NCBI RefSeq assembly: GCF_000226095.1
Contig: NC_016472.1
Coordinates: 3,968,001 to 4,032,000, forward strand
Direction of reading: 5' to 3'
Length of the DNA: 64,000 nucleotides
Origin: Thermothelomyces thermophilus ATCC 42464
Lineage: Eukaryota > Ascomycota > Sordariomycetes > Sordariales > Chaetomiaceae
A program made the position numbers and the translations under genes. Below the pieces are notes generated by a model. The model made no database searches, was not told the DNA's origin, and saw only the letters and a program-made list of their open reading frames with translations. Positions 44,754 through 57,023 of the stretch are shown here, piece after piece; the first letter of the stretch is position 1, and every line of letters starts with the position of its first letter.

Positions 44754-47153
44754 ATGGACCTGGCATCGCGCCGTATCCCGCCTGCTGGCCTTGACGATGG
44801 CACCTCCATCCGGTCCAGGGCCTATTACAACTCTAGCCATCTATTGCGGCACGCTGAGTCACGGTATTCATTACAGGAGCAGTTTGCCGTAACCAAGAAG
44901 GAGTACGAGTTTGGCTTCGACGATGCCTCATCGGTCCTGGAACGGTCGACTCTGGCCTCGGGAGCTGTCCGAGCAAACGAGCTCGATGACGACGACGACG
45001 GAAAGCAAACCCCAGTTTGGGTCCTAAGCAGCGTGGCCAACCGAACTTATTACGAGCTGCTATGCCTGCCAAAGGGTGTGTCCCTGTCTCCCGACCAGGT
45101 TTGTGATGCCGCCTACCGTCTCCTCGAGGTGCTGGCAGTCGACAAGCAGCCTCCCCGTTTACGGAGCTCTGCTGCCTTCTACCTGGGTCTCACCCAGGCC
45201 GCCTGTGAAACTCTGGTCGAGCCTTCGAGAAGGTTAGCTTATGACCTGTACCTGTCGGAGGCTCACGAACCGGCATCGGACTCGCCTGAGCCTCTCATTG
45301 ACGACGACCTCCCGGGTCCAGGGAGCTGTGAGAGCTACGAGAACCAGATCCAGGAGCAGTATCTTCTCCTGACGCAGCGGGAATCCAGGGCGAATACCGA
45401 CCTCTGTTTCCGGGTTGGTGCTGCTGCTGCTGCTGCGCCATTGCTCACCTCTCAACGGGGCTCGCGCCAGCACGGGTTAGAACTGAGGGTTTTGGATTTC
45501 TCCCTCCGAAAAACAGCCACCACTGGCGTGCCAGCCTTGCGACAATCTGTTGAGAGAATGGTGGTGTTCCTTCAGGGATTGCCCAATAAAGGAGCCCCCA
45601 AGGTTGAGGGGTCGCCTTTTGTTCGGGTCGCCGATCCGACCGTGACAATTACCGGTGCGACACACGGATTGCTAGATGAACGAATCAGGCTTGCGCCATC
45701 CCTTAGTGACCGCTATCAGCTACCAGGCCCTTCGATCCACGGGAGGAGGCGCGCGGAGCAGTTGCTGGCCTCCCAATTCCTTCCGCTGCTGAGCTTAAAC
45801 CTCCGCCAGGCTCTCTCCTGGCGCGGAGATCCTACCCTTGTCGCGGGGCCGGACCTTGTCGTCGAACACGAGTTGGAACTTCTCCCTCACCTCTCCACCA
45901 CGACACGGGTAGGCTATTCGGTGAATCTGTCTGGTGCTGACGAACCACTCAACATCGAAGTTTCGGCCCGGAAGCCTCTTACCCGCAGCCCCGGCCTGCA
46001 TTCGACCCTGGGGTTTGCCGTCCATGAACGAGTCGGTTCCGGCACGGCCTTCTTGATCGCAGACGGAGGTGACTGGAACCCCAGCATATCCAAAGAATGC
46101 CAGGAACTTTCCCGATGTTCCAAGACTGTGGGTGGACTTGCGCCCATGGTAGAGGCCTTCCGCAATTCGCCAACCGTCGAAATCGGCTATGCCTTCGGGA
46201 GGCACGACTTGGGCATGCAGTCCGGACAGGCACTCACCAAGCCTTCCGAAAGGGGCCTCTCCACCCTCGACAGCGACCTGGACGAGCGCAAGCCCAGCTC
46301 TTGGACAGCGTCCGTGGGTTTCACCCCTGGTAATGCAGCAGCCTACCTCCGCTACGGCCGCGATCTCTTCGCTTCACGCGCCCAAACCAGATCCTCCCCG
46401 AAATCCAGGACCGGCCTCCGCGCTGAAGTCGAGCTGGCAAGCACAGTCCAGCACGACTTCTTCTTCCTCGCCTTCCGTGCCCTCAAACGCATCGGCCGCT
46501 TCTCCAAAGCCGGATTGGAAATCGGCTTCTCCCCAAGCAATCTACACCTCTCCTTCTACTGGTCCCGTCTCGGCCAGCGCATCAGCCTCCCCTTTCTGGT
46601 AGCCAACAGCACCACGGCAAGATCCAGATTTGCCACCAGACTCCTTTTCTGGACCACCATCTTCCCCTTCGCCGCCTTCGCCGCATGGGAATGCTACCGC
46701 CGGCGCCGCTGGTGCGCGCGCAAGGCGTCGTCGACCTCCACGACCGCCGAGCCCGAACGAGGAGGCGCCAAGACGGTGCAGTTGCACATTGCGCGCCGCC
46801 GCGCCGAGGCGGACGAGCTGACGGTCGTCCTGGCCACGGGCGTCGAGCCGCGCCAGGCGGCCCAGCGCCAGCGCGGCGGGCTGGTCATCGCCGGCGCCAA
46901 GTACGGCGTGCGGGACGCGCCGCCCGAGGAGGTGGCCGACGTGACCATCGCCGTGGCCGCGCTCGTCGACGGCGACGGCGACGGCGACGGGCTGGTCATC
47001 CCGGCGGGGCTGCGCAAGAGCCGGCTGCTGGGGTTCTGGGACCCGGCGCCGTTGAGTGGCCCCGGCGACAAGGTGTTGAGGGTCCGGTATCTGTGGCGGG
47101 GCAAGGAGCGGACGGTCGAGGTTGGTGAGCTGGAGGAGTTAAGGCTGCCATGA
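44754..47153 (+). CDS. DNAJC11-like J-domain-related mitochondrial protein
   Basis: A single frame of 799 codons. Residues about 98-165 resemble a J domain (RTYYELLCLPKGVSLSPDQV, then AYRLLEVLAVDKQPPRL and a helix ending SRRLAYDLYL), but the HPD tripeptide that stimulates Hsp70 is absent. The middle part (about 220-610) is beta-rich, as in the DNAJC11 barrel-like region. A hydrophobic segment near 620-640 (LLFWTTIFPFAAFAAW) precedes a basic stretch. The C-terminal DUF3395-like domain ends with VIPAGLRKSRLLGFWDPAPL and RGKERTVEVGELEELRLP. DNAJC11 is a mitochondrial outer/inner membrane contact and cristae protein associated with MICOS/SAM. The family call rests on the C-terminus; the loss of HPD suggests a non-chaperone, structural role. 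Confidence 0.8.
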   Translation: MDLASRRIPPAGLDDGTSIRSRAYYNSSHLLRHAESRYSLQEQFAVTKKEYEFGFDDASSVLERSTLASGAVRANELDDDDDGKQTPVWVLSSVANRTYYELLCLPKGVSLSPDQVCDAAYRLLEVLAVDKQPPRLRSSAAFYLGLTQAACETLVEPSRRLAYDLYLSEAHEPASDSPEPLIDDDLPGPGSCESYENQIQEQYLLLTQRESRANTDLCFRVGAAAAAAPLLTSQRGSRQHGLELRVLDFSLRKTATTGVPALRQSVERMVVFLQGLPNKGAPKVEGSPFVRVADPTVTITGATHGLLDERIRLAPSLSDRYQLPGPSIHGRRRAEQLLASQFLPLLSLNLRQALSWRGDPTLVAGPDLVVEHELELLPHLSTTTRVGYSVNLSGADEPLNIEVSARKPLTRSPGLHSTLGFAVHERVGSGTAFLIADGGDWNPSISKECQELSRCSKTVGGLAPMVEAFRNSPTVEIGYAFGRHDLGMQSGQALTKPSERGLSTLDSDLDERKPSSWTASVGFTPGNAAAYLRYGRDLFASRAQTRSSPKSRTGLRAEVELASTVQHDFFFLAFRALKRIGRFSKAGLEIGFSPSNLHLSFYWSRLGQRISLPFLVANSTTARSRFATRLLFWTTIFPFAAFAAWECYRRRRWCARKASSTSTTAEPERGGAKTVQLHIARRRAEADELTVVLATGVEPRQAAQRQRGGLVIAGAKYGVRDAPPEEVADVTIAVAALVDGDGDGDGLVIPAGLRKSRLLGFWDPAPLSGPGDKVLRVRYLWRGKERTVEVGELEELRLP

Positions 47154-47897
47154 TGGAACGGAACAAGGGGGGTTACGGGGTAACGGAGGCCCGGTATTTC
47201 GGAAGGGATTGTGAGACAGATAGCTAGGGTAGAGCGATCCGCCATGATGATGATAATGATATGATAATGATGATGATGATGATGATGATTGATGTTGAAT
47301 GTACATTTTGGCTCCTGTCATCCCATTTCCTGGCATGCAACTCTTCGGCTTTGGTTCCGAACCCTACCCCTGGTTTTTGGTGCTTCTTGTGTTAATCTCT
47401 GTTGCATACATAACCTGTCCTGTTCTCATTCTGCTGGCTGGTTGAGTTTGGGGACTCGCAATATATCGGCATTACCCAGCTGTTTGAAATCGAAGGAAAA
47501 AAAGGGGAGTTCGGTTCACGATATCTGAAGAGATAACAGTTGGTAGTTATTCTACCGTTACAGCTGTGCGCTGAGATTCATCTCTCGTGATAAAAACCGT
47601 AGCTGATTAAAGGCCACTAAATAAACAAACGCTGACTTATCCAAGTTATTAATTGGAGCTGGAATTGGTATATTTTGTTGTCGCCTTCCGACAGCGAAAA
47701 GGCTAAAGTGTTCTTGTGGCATTTGTAGCACTGCGATCCGGCAGGCCGGAAAGCCACAAAGCAACTGGCACTTCTGAGATAAACAACCAAGTTCTCTCAA
47801 AAGAGTAAATGATGTATCCACCACTAACGCAGTTCGCGCTCGTCCACATGTAGTAGATGCGCCATTTCGCGCCAGACACAAACGTTCGGTGTCTTGG
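47154..47897. other. Convergent 3' gap, DNAJC11-like and Zn2Cys6 genes
   Basis: Carries a GAT/GATA array at 47243-47289 and AT-richer DNA at 47540-47690. No gene is seen. A 15-mer at 47652-47666 matches a conserved 18S rRNA segment on the minus strand but has no rRNA context. Confidence 0.55.
47243..47289. repeat. (GAT)n microsatellite
   Basis: GAT units interrupted by AATGATAT, about 90 bp after the DNAJC11-like stop. Confidence 0.9.
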
Positions 47898-50400
47898 CTA
47901 CGTTGAGGAGCTACTCGAAGCCCGCGACGAGTTCGAATCCAGCGACAACGTTTCGAGACAGGTCGCCAATGTCTTACCCTGCCGTAGCTGCTCGGCCTTC
48001 GTCTCGAGGCCGACTGAGTACGTGGGCCAGTTGGTGTGGACCGCTTGTTCCAGTGGCCCATAGATCACATGGTTCGCCTCAATGTCGACGTGGTGCCTGA
48101 GCAGCTCGACATCCTCCGGCCGCATCAAGCCTACTTGAAGGCGCAGGATTGCCTTGGCGACGAAATGATTTCTGCTTTGTTCGTAGATTCCTTTGGTGAG
48201 AAGTAGCAACGTCGATCGCCGGGCTTCGAGAAAGGAAGAGCCCGCGCTCGTCTCGATTGCGTTCATGGTGATGTGGTTGAGGAAGCCGAGAAAGTGGAGG
48301 AGGAAGGTGTCGGTGGCTTCAAATCCGTGGCGCAAGTAGTATAGCCGTACGAGTGTCTCTAGATGAGTTACGGCCTCATTGTAAATGCCGCGCGGTGAGC
48401 AAGGCAACGGCATCTCAGGGCTACCGGTGTGGTCTAGTATGGGCGTGACAAGGTCGATGAGCATGTGATTGTAGTGCATGTGCAGCTTAAGCTGGTGCGG
48501 AAGGACAATCTTCTTTGGTGTGAGGGGCTCGGGGAGATTATGGTACCAGGCCCGGAGCCGATTGTAGAACTCGGAGATCTGGTGAGCCGGTAGCTTGACG
48601 GGCGAGCGATTGGGCGAGAAGGTAGCCACCGAGATGTCATTAATGATGGTCCAAAAGTCGGCGATCGCTTTGAAGAGGTATCCGTGGTAAGTTGGCAGGC
48701 GAGATTGGCTCAGGGGGTATTTCAGCCATTGCTCGCCATACCACTGCGGTTGTTCTAAGGGGTCCGGGAGAGGTGTCTCTGGTGGTTTCTTGATCGGAGG
48801 TGGCTGTAAGTAATGATAGCAGCCCAGACTACAAATCGCTGTCAGTTGCCGTCCTGAAAAAATGTGGCGTAGTGAACCAGCGCAACGTACGCTTGCCAGC
48901 AGAACAATCCCCAGGCCGTATACGTCCTTGCTCGCTGCATTTCTGGCCCGTGATGTTTAAGTGGGGGGCCTAGCAGTTGGATTTGCTCGGCCATCTTGAT
49001 AGCCGTCAGCGTAAAGCGCCATCCGATCCTATCAGAGCCGTTCAGATTATAGACGAGAGTCAGCAAAAGTGCGGCTTGTATCGTGGTGAGCCTGCTCTGC
49101 TCCCATTCTCTCTCCTTGCGTTCCCGGTTGGGATCCTCAGGATTTTCGCATGGCCTCTCACGCTCGGACTCAATCTCGAAAAGCCGCCTGGCTTCGGCAA
49201 GAAATTGGTAGCCAAGTGTTTGGGGATTCCAGAACTCGGCACGCCCGTGGAGCCCGCGGTGGCACGTCTTCCAGGAAGTCAGCTAGAGTCAGACATGCGT
49301 CGGCGTAGCGAGGGACTCACACATCCTAAGCACAGCAGAGCGTTAACCAGAAGAGGGGAGCAAAAGCGGGGGTTCTGGGTGGCCATGTCCTCCAGAAAGG
49401 AGTCCTTGTGAAAGAAGGTGAACCAGTCGTATTCGAAGAGGAAGAAATCGTGCAGGAGTTTTCGCATCAGGCCATCATCGGAGCTGACGGCGGTCCATTT
49501 CGACGGCTTTATAGAGTCCAGCCAAGGATGGACAAGAGTGGCAGATAGGTAGGGCTTCAGGTATGGGTCTCGTTGCCCAGTTCCGTACACCGATCCGGCA
49601 CCGTTGGCCGTTTCAGGCGCCGGAAGCTGCTGGGGCTGGTGCTGGCCGGCTTGGGGAACCTGAGTCGTGGGCGTGGGCGTCTGGCGGAGTGTGTACTCGT
49701 ATACCTCCGAGTCGAGGTACGGGTTGTCGAGGTTCCGCAGGAAGGGGGGCATCTCGGGAAGGTAAGGGAACTCGTAGCGGTATCGAGCCTCGGGGACCAG
49801 GGCCAGCTGAACGAGCACGTCGCCGTAGTTGACATGGCGGAGGATGGAAGCTGCATCGCTGCCAGTGCGAATACGCCGGTACACCTCCTTGGCCTCGTCG
49901 TCGGATCTCGTCTGCAACACCTCGTATACCTGCTGGTATGCCGATTTTTGGCTCTGGAGCTCGTGGAACTTGCGCTTGAGCGCCTGGGTGTGCGTCTCGG
50001 CGGCATTGGTATCGTACTCGCAGCGGGTGCCGCGGTCACGGCAGATGGAGCATGCCGGCCGCTCACCATCACACTTGGAGCGCAACAAGAAAAATTACAA
50101 GTCATCAGCAATTGGCTTCCCCCGGCACGGAGACATCATGCCTACCTTGGACTTGCGCTTCCTGCACGCACCGCAGGCTGCGGTTGTCGCCGCCGATCTC
50201 TTGCGACGAGGGGGAGGGACGGGCGTCGGGGCGCCTGAAGGAGGAGCAGCACCGACCGGGTGAACGTGTGACGCTGGTCTCTCGCGCGTTCCGTTTACTG
50301 CTGCTCCATAAGCAGCGGTACTAGCGGGCAGGAGCCGTCGCAACGGCCAAGCAGAGTGCTGTACCGGAGGAGAGAATGACTGGGAGCCCGAGGGCGTCAT
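47898..50400 (-). CDS. Zn(II)2Cys6 fungal transcription factor
   Basis: Four exons, 50400-50146, 50073-49321, 49267-48891 and 48828-47898, encode 771 residues. The zinc cluster CGACRKRKSKCDGERPAC plus SICRDRGTRC (Cys76 to Cys103) is rebuilt across the first intron, exactly at the third cysteine. A short coiled coil follows (THTQALKRKFHELQSQKSAY). The middle-homology region (FEYDWFTFFHKDSF, LLTLVYNLNG, AIKMAEQIQLL) is that of fungal-specific regulators. Nuclear; target genes unknown. Start: the ATG at 50400 is chosen because upstream codons to 50553 look non-coding, but the longer form is possible. The second intron is 53 nt with an AAG acceptor; a 38-nt alternative (acceptor at 49283) keeps the frame too but is very short. 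No neighbour suggests a pathway. Confidence 0.87.
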
Positions 50401-52087
50401 GACGGGCCCGCCGCGCGGTAGAAGGTCCCGTAGCGTCCACAGAAATGGGCGCCGGGACCGACCGTTGTGGTGATGGTGAATGGATGCCCAGGAAGGGGAA
50501 GGGGAAGGGGAGTCGCCGAGAAGGTGCAATGGGCTCAGCAGGACCACTGGCACTTGACCTCATGGTCCGACTCATGCCTTGCAGCTTGCGCACCGCGCCC
50601 GGCGTAGGTAAGGTACCTACAAAATTGGAAAAAAGCTGCTCAGAGTGCACTGGGAGTGCCTTGTGAGAGCCTGAGGTATGGAAGAGCAGTAGTAGCCTTT
50701 GCTACCACTTATTGGGGTATGTACTCCCTATTCGGCAGTGGACCACCACTCAGGGCAACCGGAATTCACTCCGTGTTCTGCAATGCTCCCGCTTCACTCG
50801 CCCTCGTCGGAACCCACGCCGACGGTGCGAGCAAGGATCCGGGGTGGGACCAAAGCGTTCCTGATCCACCAGTTCTCTGGGTCTGACAGCAGCCAGAGTG
50901 GAGTCCGAACCTTTCCCAGTCTGCCGGCTCAGAAAAGGCGGTGGGTGGGCCCATGCCATCTTCTTTATTTCTCTTCGCGGGGCATTTGTTCTGCCGCCCC
51001 GGCTCCCCGAAGCGCTTCGGCACAAACGCAGCGTAGTGTGCGGAATGCGTACCCACATACCACTATTGGCAATGTCCCTAGGCATGTACTGTGTACAGTG
51101 GTAGGTACATACCTTACATAAGGTACTTACCATAGGCACTTGAAGCAGTAATTATTGTATTAAAGTAGTGTACCATTCTCAATGCACGCCACAGCACTGC
51201 TACCTACTGTGTACCGTCAAGCACGCTGCCCGGCCGGACAGCCCCACATGGCTGTTCTTCCGTTGGGTCAGGTCCAGCCTCCTCAATTGCTTCCCCACGC
51301 TACGCAGAAAGACCCCCAGTGCGTGGGGCAATGGAGCGAAAAGCACCAGAGGAGAGGAGCACTAGGCAGCCGTGCGTCTGGCGTGTTGAGTCTCCTCTTA
51401 CATATCTCCGGATCGGTACCTGAGTACTCCGTACTGCACAACTTTACAACTAGAGCAAGTCAGCCCACTGCCCATCCTGCAAGAAGATGGGTACGGGGTA
51501 GTGTAGTGTACTGAGGGCAGATAAAACAGATGCTACCGTGTGGCCAATGAAACTCTACGGAGTTTTCTCCTTTGGCATGGGACACGAAGTGTTGCATTTG
51601 CATGATGCATAAACATATAGGTCAGGTACCTTGTGTACGGATCCGTCGAGGTACCTGTAAGTCGTACTGTAGTCGTGCAGGCACTGTTATTTTTCCTTTT
51701 TCCGGATAGGAAGTCGGTAGGGGCGGTATGTGGTATGTACCATCCGTACTGTTGTACTGTACTGTATGTATGTATACTACACTTTACGAATTACCGAAGG
51801 TAGGTAAGGTAGTTAATTACCTGGTGTCTTGCAGCTGCAGGTGCTGGGCGTGTTTGCCTAGGGTTTTCGCACGCCGAAACTCGGCCGGGGCCCCATCAGA
51901 AATGCGGTGACTCAGAAAGTCAAACTTCCGTGAACGGTATCGATAACGGGTAACCTGTACACACACTCGCCTCGCAAAAGCCTCTTACCGTGGATTTTGT
52001 TCCAATTGTTCCAAAGACACGCTCTCATCGTCCCCCCCTTGCTGTATCACCCACAGAGAGAACAGAATAACAGAAAGGAACGTCGCA
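50401..52087. other. 1.7-kb divergent gap, Zn2Cys6 and LYS1 genes
   Basis: No gene is seen. It is crowded with short GTAC-centred palindromes and GTAGGTA/TACCTAC-type words (51060-51180, 51415-51510, 51600-51815). TAGTGTA is present at 51166, 51499 and 51504. The CPC1-type site is near its right end. Confidence 0.55.
51908..51914. promoter_or_regulatory. TGACTCA (Gcn4/CPC1-type) site upstream of LYS1
   Basis: A perfect Gcn4/CPC1 recognition sequence 174-180 bp before the LYS1 ATG. Gcn4/CPC1 activates amino-acid biosynthetic genes on starvation, and LYS genes are established targets in yeast and Neurospora. Confidence 0.6.
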
Positions 52088-53716
<1,629 letters not shown>

Positions 53717-54193
53717 GCAGCGGCGGCAAAAGAACATAGATCTAATTTAGATCGGTTTTGAGTGGCACAGTGCTAGCACGAAATGGTTTTTTTCTTTTCG
53801 CGCGATAGACCAAAAAAAGAGTCGCTAGTGGGTCAAAAGCCACCCGCACCACCTCTCTCTCGACTTGACAATTACCCGTATCTCATGTGAACCACTCTCC
53901 TTCCGCCGCCCTACGTTGTTTTGTACGAAGTGAACGGGAATAAACACGAGTGTGAATACATTGATACCAGCAACGCAGTCACAGTCACAGTCACGTATAT
54001 TCAGCGAACGTGCTAGAACTATGTGCACTGAAAATCGACTTGATCCTCCGTGTTACAGGAGGATCGGTAGGCCCAGTCACCGCATCCGTTTTCCCACCAA
54101 ACTCCATAATAGCCGTTGCAGCCGCAGCCGTCCCGTGTCATTTCACTTGTTGCCCGTTCCTTAAACTTTCAGTTCCCACCAGACCATATCTGC
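53717..54193. other. Convergent 3' gap, LYS1 and IMPDH
   Basis: Two 3' UTRs; AAAAAAGAG and T-runs near 53786-53820 and a CAGTCA triplet repeat at 53976-53993. No gene is seen. Confidence 0.6.
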
Positions 54194-56082
54194 TCAAGCA
54201 AAGAGCTTCTTTTCATAAGACTCCATGTTCACGCCACCCTCCAGCTGGGCGCTGGCAGTGCGGAGCTCAAACCTCACCGTGCCGTTGGCCACACACTCGT
54301 GAAGTTCCTTGAGACTGGTCATGCCGCAGTCCTGCATCGAGTGCTTCAGACCGGCAGCAAGGTACGGGACGAACTTGGAGACGGAGCTGTCGCGAGTTAG
54401 CATCACTAGTCAAGTCTTTTGGGATACGTATAGAAGCTTACCCTCGGTGTGCAACAGCGCCCGAGACACCCTGGGCAACGAGGACACTATCACCCTCCGA
54501 GAAGTAACGAGCAGTGCCAGCATTGCTCTTCTGGCTGTCTTTGCCACCGCTGGCTGCCCTCTTGTCCTGCATGGCATCGATACTGCCCATGCCGCGGTAG
54601 GCCTTGACGAGCTTGCCCTCGCGAGACACAAACGAGGTGCCAGGCGATTCGGTGGTGCCAGCCAAAAGACCACCCATCATAACGGTCGAGGCGCCGAGGG
54701 CAAGACCCTTGACAATGTGGCCGACGTTTTGGATGCCACCGTCGGCAATGCACGGCACGCCAAACTTTGCAGCAAACTTGCTGACACTGTGGACGGCAGT
54801 AGCCTGGGGACGGCCAACAGCCATGACCTCTTGGGTGATGCAGGCACTGCCGCTACCCATGCCGATGCGGAGACCATCCACACCGGCAGCAATCAAAGCC
54901 GCGGCTTGCTCTCTGGTCACGACGTTGCCGCCAATGACCTCGAGATTGGGGTACTCTTGCTTGATCCACTTGATCATCTCGATCTGATATATGCTGTTGC
55001 CCTGGCTGCTGTCGAGAACGACAATGTCCAGACCGGCATTAACCAGCTTTGCAAGACGATCCTTATCCTCGGGCCGGGTGCCGATAGCAGCAGCGCAGAT
55101 GAGCTGCTTGGAATCGGGAGTCTTGGATGCGAGAGGGAAGTCAAGGTTCTTTGTCAGATCGGAGCGCGAAATCATTGAAACGAGGTTTCCCTCCTTATCA
55201 ACGATCGGAAGCTTGCCCTTCTTGGACTCGGCAAGGATCTTGTTGGCCTCAAGCAAAGTGACCCCTGCCGGGGCGGTGATGAGATCGGTGACCATCACTT
55301 CGGACACAGGTTTGCTCAGGTCGTCCTCGAATTGAATGTCACGGTTCGTGACGATACCCAAGAGCTTGGATCCCAGTTTGCCGGTTTCTGTCATTCAGCC
55401 GTTAGCTAAGATCAACAACAACGGCACTTCAGCAGTTGATTCGCAATGAGGTTGACCAGAGATCATTATTTTCAGTGATATAGTCCCCATGACACATAGG
55501 TCGATACGGTGGAACGAAAGTTATAAAAAAGGTTGTAATCATGGCAGTCGGGTGAGAAAAGGGGGGAAAGATTGATCAGAGTTGATGAGCGAACTAACCT
55601 GTGACGGGGAAACCACCGAAACCCCACTTCTCCTTCAGAGCAATGGCCTCGCCAACGGTCGTCTCCCGCTTGATGACCACGGGATCCAAAATGAAGCCGT
55701 TCTCGTACCGCTTGACCTTCCGGACCATGTCGGCTTGGGCCTCGGGCGAGCAGTTGTGATGAATCACGCCGAGACCGCCCTGGAGCGCCATGTGGATTGC
55801 CATTTCATGCTCCGTGACGGTGTCCATGGGCGACGAGACCAGAGGCGTCTTCAGCGTGATCTTCTTGGTCACGGGCGATTCAAGGTTGACGGCAGAAGCG
55901 GGAAAGCCAATGTAGCCAGGGAGGAGCAAGAAATCATTGTATGTCAGACCGCCACGGACCTTAGAGTCCATGAGTTCGTCAATACTGAGACCATCAGGAC
56001 GCTCGTACTCCTTGAGCACCTCGACCGCCTTCCGGTAGTCGAGGACGCCCTCGCTGGCATTGGGACCGTTTGCCGCCGGCAT
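54194..56082 (-). CDS. IMP dehydrogenase
   Basis: Exons 56082-55599, 55387-54442 and 54386-54194 (211- and 55-bp introns) encode 540 residues. It makes XMP from IMP with NAD+, the rate-limiting step of guanine nucleotide synthesis, as a cytosolic tetramer. In order: N-terminal barrel strands ([25 protein letters not shown]), a tandem CBS (Bateman) insert from about residue 120 to 245, then the barrel resumes. The catalytic loop [12 protein letters not shown] has Cys344. The mobile flap [19 protein letters not shown] follows. The C-terminus ESYEKKLFA ends the family normally. The donor of intron 1 is GTTAGT. No mycophenolic-acid-type cluster is nearby, so this is the housekeeping copy. Confidence 0.97.
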
Positions 56083-57023
56083 TTCTGGGCAACAGCAACT
56101 AATCAAATAGCAACTGGGCCGGTGAAGGGTCGAGACAAAGAAGGGTGTTGGCGGGGGGAGACAGTGACGACTTCTCTGGCTGGATCGGCCGACTGTTCCC
56201 CCCCAAAAGAAAGGGAAAAGAAGAAGATTTGCGTTTCGCCTTCGAAATTTTTTATCCCACCAGTCGCTCGAAGTCCGACTGCGGGGCAGCAGCGGGCGGT
56301 GAGGAGTGCACCGCTCCACTTTCCAATCAGCGTGCAATTGGCGAACCTCGAAGTGAGAATTTGACCGGGCTTTTGTAGGGCCGAGAACCGTGGGCCCTGC
56401 CGGGCGGTCAGGGCACGGGCCGTGGACCGGATCTCGCTGAGCAGGAGGTGGGGCACCGCTGCCGGCAGGCGGCAGCGGGGCAAAGTGCGGTTGCTGGGGA
56501 ATCACATCTGCATGTAAACAAGTTGAAGAGGAAGCGGGCTCTCGTCGAATACCAACCACTCAACTGCCGGCCCACCCTGGTCACTCCAACTTCTTGTTGC
56601 GACCCAATTGCTGCCGACTGCTTGGGCAGAATGAGGGCACTGCTGCGCATTCTTGATTGCTTGCATTCTTGCAACACCATTTTGTGATATTTTCAACTTT
56701 TCTCATTGCGCTGCGCGCCGCATTTGCAGGGAGCCCACAGAAGACGAATACCCCGCGGACCCGATCCTTGTATTTTCCGTGACTCGTTAGTGGTCACCAA
56801 CACCATCACCTAGATTTCCTTGGTTGGATCGCTCGACCTCTCGGCTTTTTCACAGTGACGACTATTGATACTTACCTTGAAACCACGGCCCCACAGGTGC
56901 GCTCCGGCTCTTCCCAGGACAACAAGACGAAACTGCCCGATCTAATGCAGCTCTTCGACGGCCGCGCAGCCGTGTGATCCTTAAACGTTGTTCTGCGTAC
57001 GACAAGACAGTCGACAGCCAGAA
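56083..57023. other. Divergent gap, IMPDH and IQGAP genes
   Basis: Carries two opposed CCAAT elements (56323-56329 CCAATCA; ATTGG at 56337-56341) about 250 bp before IMPDH, T-rich and CT-rich leaders, and an in-frame upstream ATG at 56988 for IQGAP. No gene is seen. Confidence 0.6.

Noticed and set aside
47931-47940. GTTCGAATCC, resembling a tRNA B box
   Set aside because: It lies in the last exon of the Zn2Cys6 gene and no cloverleaf can be drawn around it.
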